NCBI GenBank assembly: GCA_003116975.1
Contig: BGKB01000014.1
Coordinates: forward strand, 266,601 to 330,600
DNA length: 64,000 nt
Reading direction: 5' to 3'
From: Aurantiochytrium sp. KH105
Taxonomy: Eukaryota; Sar; Bigyra; Thraustochytrida; Thraustochytriidae
The notes beneath the pieces were generated by a model. The model was not told the origin of the DNA. It saw nothing but the letters and a program-made list of their open reading frames with translations, and searched no databases. Both the position numbers and the translations under genes were made by a program. Of this stretch, positions 56,013-64,000 are shown one piece after another; within the stretch, counting starts at the first letter, position 1; each line of letters begins with the position of its first letter.

Positions 56013-57853
56013 TTATGAATTGTGAGAGCTCGAGCGGTTCGCAAAGGCAGCCGAACGCTCGAACGATGTCTTGCGCAGCCTTGAAGGGCCCGGCGGTGGA
56101 CTCTGTATTGGTGGCGAATACGGCGCCTGTGCAGGGGGAGAACGTGCCGATGACGATGATGATGATGGTGCATCAGATGAGGAAGCTGCTGTGATCGACG
56201 TAAGAGTGTCGGGTTGAAGCGCAAAAGCGTCAGTATCAATGCCTCGAAAGTAGTCTGCCGAATCGAAGCGATGCACCCGCGGCGAATGCGGCGCACGCAA
56301 ACGCTCCTTAGCAGCCGCAGCAGCAGACTGAGACTTGTTCTGAAGAGAAGAATTAGAAGAGGTCTTTGAAGACAGTGAGCTGGCGTGGCGCAAATTCGAA
56401 CCATGACGCAGAGAAGATGACCTCGAGCTGCCCGCGGTGATACCCTCGGCAGGTGCGCAATGGCCGTCGTCCGACGTCTTGGACTCCACGGAACCGTGAC
56501 GACCCGCGACGCCCTCCATTTTCGCGACGATACGCTGACGGGCCTTGCGTTTTGCAGCTTCGGAGCTATCCTGCCGCTGCATGCGGCGATGCAAGACGTG
56601 CTGGGCCATTTTCGCGCTCGAGAGCGGCGTAGCCTGCTGCTCGCCTGGGGTCACGGCAGGCGGTGGCGGCGCAGACAGTGCGTTTTGCACGAGCTGGTTC
56701 TTTGTTTGTTTTGGGGGCGAGCGAGCGACAACGTCTTCCTCGGCAGGGACGCCAGCGAAGAAGTCGGCGCTGTCAAAGCGCCGAGCGCGACGCATCGAGC
56801 GCTCGAGAACCACACGGCGAGCTTCGTCAGTGACGGCATCGTCCGCGCGCTCCTGTACACTTGGGGGCGCGTCCTTGACACGAGCAATTGCAGCAGCGTC
56901 AGTCAACGCGCCACGAAAAAAGTCGGCGCTGTCAAAGCGCGGATGCTGCTGCTTTTTACGAAATCTGTGCGGCTGCGGCTCAATGCGATCCGCTGCCTGA
57001 AGGCTACCTTGCTTGGAAGCAGGCTTCTTTTCAGCAACAGGCTTATTTGCAGCCTCCTCCGGAGGCGTCTCGCACTCGACAAGCTCATGGGCGCTTGCAG
57101 AGACGTTTCGTTTGAGACGGCCCTCCGACCCCGCACTCGGGGTCGCACCGTTGGTGCCTTGTTGGACATTTGGAGCACGCTTCGAGGCCGACGCGGAAGA
57201 CGACGAGAACGATGAGGAAGGCGACGCAGATGCAAAAGCCTTGCGCTTTGTTTCCACGTGCAAGGCCCGTGTGCGCATGACGCGCAGCCGAGGCGGGCTG
57301 GTACCAGCAATCGCTTCGTCCGGTGGCGCACCTGCGAAAAAGTCGCCGCTGTCAAAGCGGCGAACGCGTCGCAGGCTGCGTTCCAAGAGTACTCGTCTCC
57401 CGTCGTGCTTGGTATCTACATCAGTCGTGGTGGCACTGTGCTTGCTGGCGACAGTGCCGCGTGGAGGCGAGAATGGGAACTTGGAACTGGGCGAAGAAGA
57501 TGTCGCTTCGTCTGCCACGGGCGACGACGCCGATTCTGCAGAGGAAGCCGTTGTCGCGGATGCCGCAGAAACAGGCGTCCGCTTCGCAGCGTCGAGATTC
57601 TTCTTGCGAAGGTTCGTTTCTTCCAGCCGATGCTTGACCTTGACCTGTTGCGGCTTCGTCCCGCGCGCGCTATGCACGTGATGGTGGCCGACCACTTCCG
57701 TAGTTTCAATGTCTTGCAGGTAGTCCTCTTGCTGGTCTCGTGGAAGGCAAAAGTACTCGCCCGAATCAAAGTGCCGCATCTCAAACAGACGGTGGTCCAG
57801 GAGCTCGCGGCGGCCCTTGAGCGCGGACTCCACCTTTTGCAAGCCTTGCTGTC

Positions 57854-57886
<33 letters not shown>

Positions 57887-57959
57887 CCAGCTGCTGCCCC
57901 GACGTGGCCTCCGTCTTGCCCACGGCCTTGGCCGCGGACGCCTCGTTTCCTGCGCTCAT
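56013..57959 (-). CDS. Disordered protein with five endosulfine-like FDS(A/G)(D/E)(Y/F) motifs
   Basis: 648 residues from ATG 57959; the frame extends upstream but only through Arg/Ala-rich sequence without an ATG. It has a poly-Gln run near 27-35 and is otherwise Ser/Ala/Lys-rich and probably unfolded. Five short conserved segments stand out: FDSGEYF (64-70), FDSGDFF (202-208), FDSADFF (342-348), FDSADFF (395-401) and FDSADYF (565-571). Each is preceded by basic residues. Three share a longer lead-in of the form LL(D/E)xx(L/M)xxxRxFDS. The core matches FDSGDY of endosulfine/ARPP-19, whose Ser is phosphorylated by Greatwall kinase to inhibit PP2A-B55. No other domain was seen. A multi-site phosphatase regulator or docking scaffold is the inference; nothing rules out another use of the motif. 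Confidence 0.75.
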
Positions 57960-59120
57960 CTCCGCGCCCTGCAGCGCGTGCGAGCGCGAGAGAGGGCGAG
58001 CTCGCGTACGCGTGCGCAGGGCAAGCTCACCAGCGCACGAGCTCGCGAGCGCACGCGCGAGTGCGCGAGCTTTCGGAGTCGCGAGTTTGGCTCGCGGCGC
58101 CAGACCCAGGCAGGGGGCCAAGGAAGAGGGCGGAGCGAGCGGCCCGGGTCGGGTCGGATCGGGGCGCGCGCGGCGGCGGCGGTGCCTCCCGCGCGGGCTC
58201 GAGTGGCGTTGCCTCGCGCTCGCTGCCTCGCGTCGCCGCGCTCGCCTCGCAGGCCGGAGCGGTCTGCCGCCGCGCCCTGGCTTGGCGGCCGCCGGGGGCC
58301 GGGGAAACCCGCGACTCAACGTCCACGAGGGCGCCCCGCGTGCCCCCCTCGCCTGCTCGCGGGGCCGGGGCCGACGGGGGGGCGCGGCGAGTCTCGGGCG
58401 AGTTTCGCCGGCCGGGCGAGATGGAGGGAGCGAGCTTGGGCTACGCGGAGGCAGGCACGCGGAGAGCGTCGAGGGCGGAGAGATAGATGAGTCGTGGTTT
58501 CTGAGGCTGGAATGCAGAAAGAAGTCATTCGTTTTGGTTGCGTCAGGGTAAGGAACGAATACATGACCAGGCTCGAATTCGGCGACGACGACCCACGAAA
58601 AAAGCAGGTTTTTTTGCTTCCCGACACCACGTGTGAAGCGAAGAGGCGTCTCTCTTTGATACGTTTATAGGCCCACCCACCACACACGCGGTTCATGGGG
58701 AGAGAGGAAAACGTCGTCAGTGAGTGAACGGATACGCTTCTACAGTGCAGGGTTCAACAACAATGATAAAAGCAAAGTGAGACCTAGTTAGCATCCGCCG
58801 CGCTGCACATTTGCTTCTTGCCATTCATCGCGCTCGCAGTCTCAGAGTATAATGCATACCCCCCAAAAAGAATGATTCTGCTGAACGTGGCTCGGCGAAG
58901 ACCACTGTCCGGCGATGCGAGCAGCCAGCTGCGCAGCTGGCCACTGCCAGCAGCAGATCGCACAGCGACGAAACGAACGATTGACGGTTGATAACTTTTT
59001 TTCCTCAACTTTTTTTTTTCCAAGTTTCTTTTCATCAAGCTGGTGATCTTCGGACGGGCCCTTGACGAGTGAAAGCAACATAGCGCGTCAATCACACAAC
59101 CGCCTTTTCCGTCGCGCGCG
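57960..59120. other. Divergent GC-rich intergenic region
   Basis: About 1.2 kb between the FDS-motif gene (-) and the double glycosyltransferase gene (+). The left half (57960-58490) is extremely GC-rich with Arg/Ala-rich pseudo-frames. The right half is AT-richer and includes T-tracts at 58602-58616 and 58996-59021. No RNA gene was recognised. Confidence 0.5.
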
Positions 59121-62100
59121 ATGCGGCGCGAGGCGCTGGCACAAGCTGCAGGTCTCGCGCTGCGAGCAGCGCTTGCACTGGCGTTGCTACATCATGTTGG
59201 CACTGCCGCTGCCGACGAAGCCGCCGCAGGACCCGGAGGGGCTGGAAACGGGATTGTGCTCATTCGCAATGCCGAGGAGTTCGAGGCGTACTCGGCCTAC
59301 AACAACGGCGTCAATGCAGAGAGGTCCGGGGACTTGGAGTCCGCCGAAACTGCGTACAAGACTGCCTTGGGGCTCAAAGCAGATCTTCTTGAAGCCATCA
59401 ACAACATGGGCGGAGTTCATAAACGTCGGGGCGAGCTCGACGCAGCACAAGTGCGCTACGAGCAGCTCTTGAGCGCTGCGCAAGACGCGAAGCGCATAGA
59501 TCTCGTTGCGGCAGCCTCAAACAACCTAGGTCTTGTTTCATTCCTAAAAGCCACCCAAGGTGCCGAGCACACTGCGCTCGAACCGATTACCATTCGCACC
59601 ATTTCCATACCATTCTACCGTGCTGCCATCGAGCACGATCCATCATTGATTGACGCACGGTACAATCTCGCAAACGCATACCAGCTTTTGGGCGAAACGG
59701 ACCTTGCCTACCGAAATTACATGGACGTCTTGCAGCTCAACCCTCTTCATGTACGCGCAAACATGAACTTGGGTAACCTATTCATCAAACTCAACCGCTT
59801 CCAGGAGGCTGCGCTTTATCATGGACGAGCCGCGGGCGCGACGGAAGCGCATGGTGAGGGTTTACAAACGCAATTGGACACAATTAATAACCTTGGACAA
59901 ACATTGCGCGAGGGCGGAGACCTCTATGGGGCCCTCGCACAGCACGAACGGGCGCTCACGATGGATCCGAGCTCGATGGCAGCTGCAGTGCAGCGCATCG
60001 TTGCCCTTCGCTCACTCTGTCTCTGGAAAGATTGGGACAAAACTCATATTCGTCTGGCACATGGAATTCTGCGTGACGCGGCAGCCGGAAATATCAGCGT
60101 TGGCGACGCGGAGGCTTTTCCGCCGTATGATAGTCTTCTCTTTCCACCATCACTTTTACAAAGAGAACTTTCGCCTGCGCAAGTTGCACGCCGCGCTGTT
60201 TCTGGCTTGCACACCAGCCCACAGCCGCATGGTCGACCGCTCGCACGTTCGGATGGCCATCGGCCCGATTTGCTCCGACTTGGCTACCTTTCGTATGACA
60301 TGAACAACCACCCCATGGGCTTTCTCATGCGCGGCCTGTACGCGCATCACGACCGCGCTTATTTCGATGTTTCTGTGTACATGTATGGTCCACGTAACGG
60401 GAGCTGGCAACAAGATCGTGTTGCGCGCGCTGCAGACCATTTTGTCAATGTGGCACGAGCTCCAACTGACGCCATTGTCAATCGCTTCAAGACTGACGAA
60501 ATTGACATCCTCATCGATCTCATGGCTCACACACGTGGAGCGCGTGTCGACATTGCTGCTCTCTCACGCACTCCAGTCTATGTCAACTTTCTTGGCTACC
60601 CAGGCACGAGCGGGTTCGCGAGCCCAAACGCCTATGTCATCGTAGACAAGACCGTGCTTCCTGCCGAGCATATTGCTGCGGAAATCTCGGAGCGCCCAGT
60701 TTACCTTCCCGGGACATACCAAGCCAATGATTATAATGGAACCGTCCGGCTCTGCCAGAGCTTTATTGAGGGCGAGCACGGCCGTAGAGCTTGTCGTCAA
60801 GCGACCACTGCAGATCGAGAAATTGTCGCTGCAATTGGGGGCGCCACCTTGCCTTTGTCTGCAAATTTTCCCGCGAAGGACGGACTTCGAGCACCTCGGC
60901 TCGTTCGCTTCGCCAACTTTAACACGCTGCACAAGCTCGAGCCAGCTTCCTTTGATACGTGGATGCGCATTTTGCGTCGGGTTCCCTACAGCGTGATGCT
61001 TTTTATCGAACCTCGGCCTCGCAGCGGGGTCAACATCACGGCGAACTTGCGCTCACAGGCAGCGGCGCGCGGCGTGCATCCTAGCAGACTCGTTTTCCTT
61101 TCGCGTGCTGACAAGAATGGCCATCTCGATCGCATTGCGGCTGTTGACCTCTTTCTGGACTCCTTTGTATACGGAGCGCACACAACTGCAGCAGATGTTC
61201 TCTGGTCGGGCGTTCCCCTCCTCACGTTGCGTGGCAGCCTCTTCCCAGGACGCGTCGCCTCGAGCCTCTTGAGGACACTTCGTCTCGACGACGTCCTCGC
61301 CGTCAACTCCGTCAAGGATTTTGAGGACACTGCTGTCGATCTCGCCACGCACCCATACAGGCTTGACGCCTTGCAGGCACGCCTGGCGTCTGCCCTCGTT
61401 CAGCAACACACGTTTGATCCGAGACAATTTGCGCGTTTCTTCGAGGATGCCATGCGCGTAGTTGCAGAGGACACTGTTCTTTCCTCCTCCTCCCCCCCCT
61501 CCTCCTCCTCAGGTTCTCGTGAGGGCGCAATTTTCATTCTCGACAACAGCGATGCAACCGCTTCAGCATACAGCCGCCTCGATGCACTCCTTCAAGAGGG
61601 AAGAGAGCTGCACTACACAAACCAAGATCATGCCGCAAATCTTTATCGTCGCGCGCTTGCGGGGAGCATGCGTCGCGAGCCCGACCTGGCAAGGGCTGCA
61701 GAAGCAAGTCACTTGCTCGGCATTCTCGAGCAGGACACAACGATTCTTCGGGCAGCGTTGATGCTGTCAAAGCGAAGCGGAACAGCAACGAGTCTTGTTT
61801 ACGCCAACTTGGGACATATTGAGCGACAACAAGCGCGGCTCGAAGGCGCTCGTGCTGCATTTCGGAATGCACTCGACGCTGCGTTGGCGGAAGGAAACCG
61901 ACTGGGGAACTTTGCAGATATTCTCAATGCTGCTGTTCATCTTTCCTTCGTTGCGGCGCCTGAGCAAACGGCACGCGACGCCCGGCTTCTCACGGAACGC
62001 TTCGTAACCTATGAGAGAAAATTTTCCCCGAGGGCGAAAGCGAACACGGAAATTCTCCTGGCTGCCTTGGACACCATGGTGGACTACTTTGCGCGCCATC

Positions 62101-63443
62101 ACCAAGACCTTGTCCTTGCTGCTCACATCAAGCAGCAGTCTGCGACCCTTTTCGATCCATCTAGCGATCAATACTTTCGTCGTTTCTACGATGCCGGGGC
62201 GCTCCTGTCCGCAGCGGGGCGCCACGCTGAAGCGCTGGCGTTGCATTCCCAAACGGTTGTTGCTGAACATGCAGCGCGCTTTCAAGCGAGACCAGAGCTT
62301 CTTGCTCCGCGCGGTCGACCGCGTATTACATTTTACTGCAACGAGTACGGCCAGACTTGGTGGCCGCGCTGGGGTCCAACTTCGCCTTCGACAAATGGGG
62401 TCGGTGGGTCTGAGGAAGCCGTCATTTTTCTCGCACGTGAACTGGCTGATCTGGGTTACCTTGTGGAAATCTACGCAGATCCTCCGGACGAGGACGTGGG
62501 CCGCGAGGAGGCGCACGAGGTATACTGGTTTCCGCACACCGCGTACGATGCACAGGATCCTGCGGATGTTTTTGTGGCATGGCGATATCACATTTCGCTC
62601 GCAATAGGGCAATCGTCCAAGGTGCGACTGCTCTGGCTTCATGATGTTGTGAGTTCACTCGGGCCTCAAATTGCACTTCAACATAAACAAGGTGCTCTCC
62701 ACGCAGTTCTTGCCATCAGTCGCTTTCACGTATCGAGCATGCCCGAAGACGTGCAGCGTAGCACCGTCGTGATCGGGAATGGTCTTCAGTCCACATACTT
62801 TACCCAGGGGGGAAATGCCAACAACGAGTTCATCTACGCATCTGCTCCAAATCGAGGGCTCGAGCAGCTACTCCGCGTATGGCCACGCATACGAGCTTCT
62901 ATCAGAGACGCCCGCTTGCGCATCTATTACGGATTTTCACCTTCGTTCATGCGCTGGGGCGCAACAAGCATCCATGAATTTGCGACGTGGGTGCACCAAC
63001 TCAACACGACGATCCAAACCTTGGCTGCCGAAGGTGTCGAGTATGTCGGCATGGTGTCACATCAGGACCTTGCCAAGGCCTACGCGCGCGCAGGCTTCTC
63101 GCTGTATCCAACATCTTTTCCAGAGACCGGATGCGTATCTATGATGAAGGCGATGGCAATGGGATCGATTCCAATCACGAGTCGATACGAGAATTCTGCA
63201 CTTCCAGACCTGACGGGAAAGTGGGACCTCGGTCCGCCCGCACGGCCGCCAGGGGCGCCGAGCATTGACAAGGACCCTGCTTTTCTACAAGAATTTGGCC
63301 TTGCCGTTATTGCCGCTGCCAATTTGCCCAAGGCCTCACTGACCGCGCAACGTCAGGAAATGAAGGCTTGGGCGCGAAGCGAGCTGCTTTGGTCAGCGGT
63401 GGCGAAGCGTTTTCAGACAGCGCTGCGCCAGATGGAGCTCTGA
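59121..63443 (+). CDS. Signal-peptide-bearing OGT-like (GT41) plus GT4-like double glycosyltransferase
   Basis: 1,440 residues from ATG 59121. A signal peptide (about 1-30, LALRAALALALLHHVG) leads into TPR repeats at about 50-290 (NNMGGVHKRRGELDAAQVRYE, NLANAYQLLGETDLAYRNY, ANMNLGNLFIKLNRFQEAALY). Residues about 385-780 are a GT41 (O-GlcNAc transferase/SPINDLY) catalytic region: LRLGYLSYDMNNHPMG, DILIDLMAHTRGAR, VNFLGYPGTSG, HKLEP, FLDSFVYGAHTTAADVLWSGVPLLTL. After a second helical/TPR-like part (about 820-1050) comes a GT4-type domain at about 1067-1370 with NGVGGSEEAVIFLARELADLG and YPTSFPETGCVSMMKAMAMGSIPI. The second Glu of the usual EX7E motif is Lys here. The signal peptide suggests ER/Golgi glycosylation of secreted proteins, unlike cytosolic OGT. 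Confidence 0.85.
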   Translation: MRREALAQAAGLALRAALALALLHHVGTAAADEAAAGPGGAGNGIVLIRNAEEFEAYSAYNNGVNAERSGDLESAETAYKTALGLKADLLEAINNMGGVHKRRGELDAAQVRYEQLLSAAQDAKRIDLVAAASNNLGLVSFLKATQGAEHTALEPITIRTISIPFYRAAIEHDPSLIDARYNLANAYQLLGETDLAYRNYMDVLQLNPLHVRANMNLGNLFIKLNRFQEAALYHGRAAGATEAHGEGLQTQLDTINNLGQTLREGGDLYGALAQHERALTMDPSSMAAAVQRIVALRSLCLWKDWDKTHIRLAHGILRDAAAGNISVGDAEAFPPYDSLLFPPSLLQRELSPAQVARRAVSGLHTSPQPHGRPLARSDGHRPDLLRLGYLSYDMNNHPMGFLMRGLYAHHDRAYFDVSVYMYGPRNGSWQQDRVARAADHFVNVARAPTDAIVNRFKTDEIDILIDLMAHTRGARVDIAALSRTPVYVNFLGYPGTSGFASPNAYVIVDKTVLPAEHIAAEISERPVYLPGTYQANDYNGTVRLCQSFIEGEHGRRACRQATTADREIVAAIGGATLPLSANFPAKDGLRAPRLVRFANFNTLHKLEPASFDTWMRILRRVPYSVMLFIEPRPRSGVNITANLRSQAAARGVHPSRLVFLSRADKNGHLDRIAAVDLFLDSFVYGAHTTAADVLWSGVPLLTLRGSLFPGRVASSLLRTLRLDDVLAVNSVKDFEDTAVDLATHPYRLDALQARLASALVQQHTFDPRQFARFFEDAMRVVAEDTVLSSSSPPSSSSGSREGAIFILDNSDATASAYSRLDALLQEGRELHYTNQDHAANLYRRALAGSMRREPDLARAAEASHLLGILEQDTTILRAALMLSKRSGTATSLVYANLGHIERQQARLEGARAAFRNALDAALAEGNRLGNFADILNAAVHLSFVAAPEQTARDARLLTERFVTYERKFSPRAKANTEILLAALDTMVDYFARHHQDLVLAAHIKQQSATLFDPSSDQYFRRFYDAGALLSAAGRHAEALALHSQTVVAEHAARFQARPELLAPRGRPRITFYCNEYGQTWWPRWGPTSPSTNGVGGSEEAVIFLARELADLGYLVEIYADPPDEDVGREEAHEVYWFPHTAYDAQDPADVFVAWRYHISLAIGQSSKVRLLWLHDVVSSLGPQIALQHKQGALHAVLAISRFHVSSMPEDVQRSTVVIGNGLQSTYFTQGGNANNEFIYASAPNRGLEQLLRVWPRIRASIRDARLRIYYGFSPSFMRWGATSIHEFATWVHQLNTTIQTLAAEGVEYVGMVSHQDLAKAYARAGFSLYPTSFPETGCVSMMKAMAMGSIPITSRYENSALPDLTGKWDLGPPARPPGAPSIDKDPAFLQEFGLAVIAAANLPKASLTAQRQEMKAWARSELLWSAVAKRFQTALRQMEL

Positions 63444-63824
63444 CAACGCGAGCACTTACAATTTACATCATGGAAGTAACGCGAAAATTGATCGCTTCGA
63501 CGTCACTTTCGTGACGAGATAGAATGCACAACTTCGTTTTTCGTTTTTTGGAAAGATTCAACGGATCCAGGTCGCGAATGCAAGCGCTTTGGACGTGAAA
63601 AGACCAAAATCAGATCAGTCAAGCTATTTGTTTCTTTTTAGCTGCTGCAAAGAGACAACGTCAAAACCATACACGCTAGCTCGTTCCTTTTTCTTTTTGT
63701 GCTTCTTTTTTTCCTTTTCCTCCTTTAATTTGGTCTGGTCTGGTCTGGTCTGGTTTGATGTGATAATTGTTGTGCGAATCCCGTTCTAGAGGCATACATC
63801 AACACCTCGCCGTCTGCTGTCTCT
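63444..63824. other. Convergent intergenic region
   Basis: About 380 AT-richer bases between the glycosyltransferase stop (+) and the CCT delta stop (-). It contains T-rich runs at 63690-63726 and (TGGTC)n at 63731-63752. Confidence 0.5.
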
Positions 63825-64000
63825 CTACTGCACGCCAACAAGATCGTCCGTCTTGAGAAGCATCCGGGTGACCTCGGACGCAAGAGAAATGGCCGAAATG
63901 GTGACGAGAAGGGGCTGGTAGACATTCTCTTCGGCCAGATCGGAAATCTTACCCTGTCGCACGTTGATGCCACTGGTGGTAATGCCCTCGGCGTGCTGAC
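63825..64000 (-). CDS. CCT4: CCT4/TCP-1 delta chaperonin subunit, C-terminal fragment
   Basis: Partial gene: the last 58 codons on the minus strand, stop TAG at 63827-63825, cut by the window edge. The translation includes TTSGINVRQGKISDLAEENV, then YQPLLVTISAISLASE and RMLLKTDDLVGVQ. This matches the conserved C-terminus of the delta subunit of the cytosolic group II chaperonin TRiC/CCT, where AGINVRKG, a QPLLV strand, and ILKIDD are diagnostic. CCT folds actin, tubulin and WD40 proteins using ATP. Subunit assignment rests on these 58 residues; other CCT subunits differ in the INVR segment. Confidence 0.85.
   Translation of the reverse strand, partial: QHAEGITTSGINVRQGKISDLAEENVYQPLLVTISAISLASEVTRMLLKTDDLVGVQ

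Overview
This window looks like nuclear DNA of a compact, GC-rich eukaryotic microbe. It carries 22 complete protein-coding genes and one gene cut by the right edge. Nearly all are single uninterrupted reading frames, some very long (1,744, 1,538 and 1,440 residues), separated by a few hundred bases or by GC-rich islands full of simple repeats. Only one intron could be argued with confidence (aldo-keto reductase gene, about 50.34-50.44 kb). There are no operons, Shine-Dalgarno signals or bacterial gene order. The content (an LRRC43-like ciliary protein, SHPRH, RAD54, XPR1-like EXS transporter, CCT delta, SCAMP, CRIB-RhoGAP, a TIR-like/TPR protein) fits a flagellated stramenopile, most likely a labyrinthulomycete (thraustochytrid). 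That placement is inference from gene style, not from a marker gene.

Layout. 0-6 kb: LRRC43-like LRR protein, C2-domain protein and an FSH serine hydrolase fused to a HAD phosphatase (all +). 5.9-9 kb: RAD54-like SNF2 ATPase (-). 9-10.5 kb: GC-rich gene-free island. 10.5-11.7 kb: type II membrane protein with a thioredoxin-like domain lacking CxxC. 12.7-17.3 kb: very large SCAMP / cyclic-nucleotide-binding / PDZ / GRAM protein with apparent N-myristoylation and CaaX signals. 17.5-25 kb: EXS-family (XPR1-like) transporter (-), secreted Cys-rich protein (+), ankyrin protein (-), WW-WW-CRIB-RhoGAP (-). 26.8-35 kb: SH3-IQ-ARM protein (+) convergent with SHPRH-like PHD/RING/SNF2 ubiquitin ligase (-). 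35-38.9 kb: 3.9 kb gene-free, repeat-rich island. 38.9-46.6 kb: TIR-like/TPR protein (+), small heat-shock protein with a clear heat-shock element (-), a 210-bp (AAGC)n tract, and a secreted/membrane C-type-lectin protein (-). 47.7-52.7 kb: orphan N-myristoylation-motif protein (+), intron-containing secreted aldo-keto reductase (-), secreted duplicated DPH-motif protein (+). 52.9-58 kb: orphan membrane protein, protein methyltransferase and a disordered protein with five endosulfine-like FDS(A/G)(D/E)(Y/F) motifs (all -). 59-63.4 kb: lumenal OGT-like plus GT4-like double glycosyltransferase (+). 63.8-64 kb: C-terminus of CCT4/TCP-1 delta (-, partial).

Themes. Several proteins point to membrane traffic and Rho/cyclic-nucleotide/PP2A-type signalling. 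Two SNF2 enzymes act in homologous recombination and post-replication repair. Three or four proteins enter the secretory route. Simple-sequence tracts repeatedly sit immediately upstream of start codons. The strongest candidates for something undescribed are the five-motif FDSxDY protein, the split-CNB/PDZ SCAMP fusion with dual lipidation signals, and the TIR-like/TPR protein. All function calls come from reading motifs by eye; no database search was possible.
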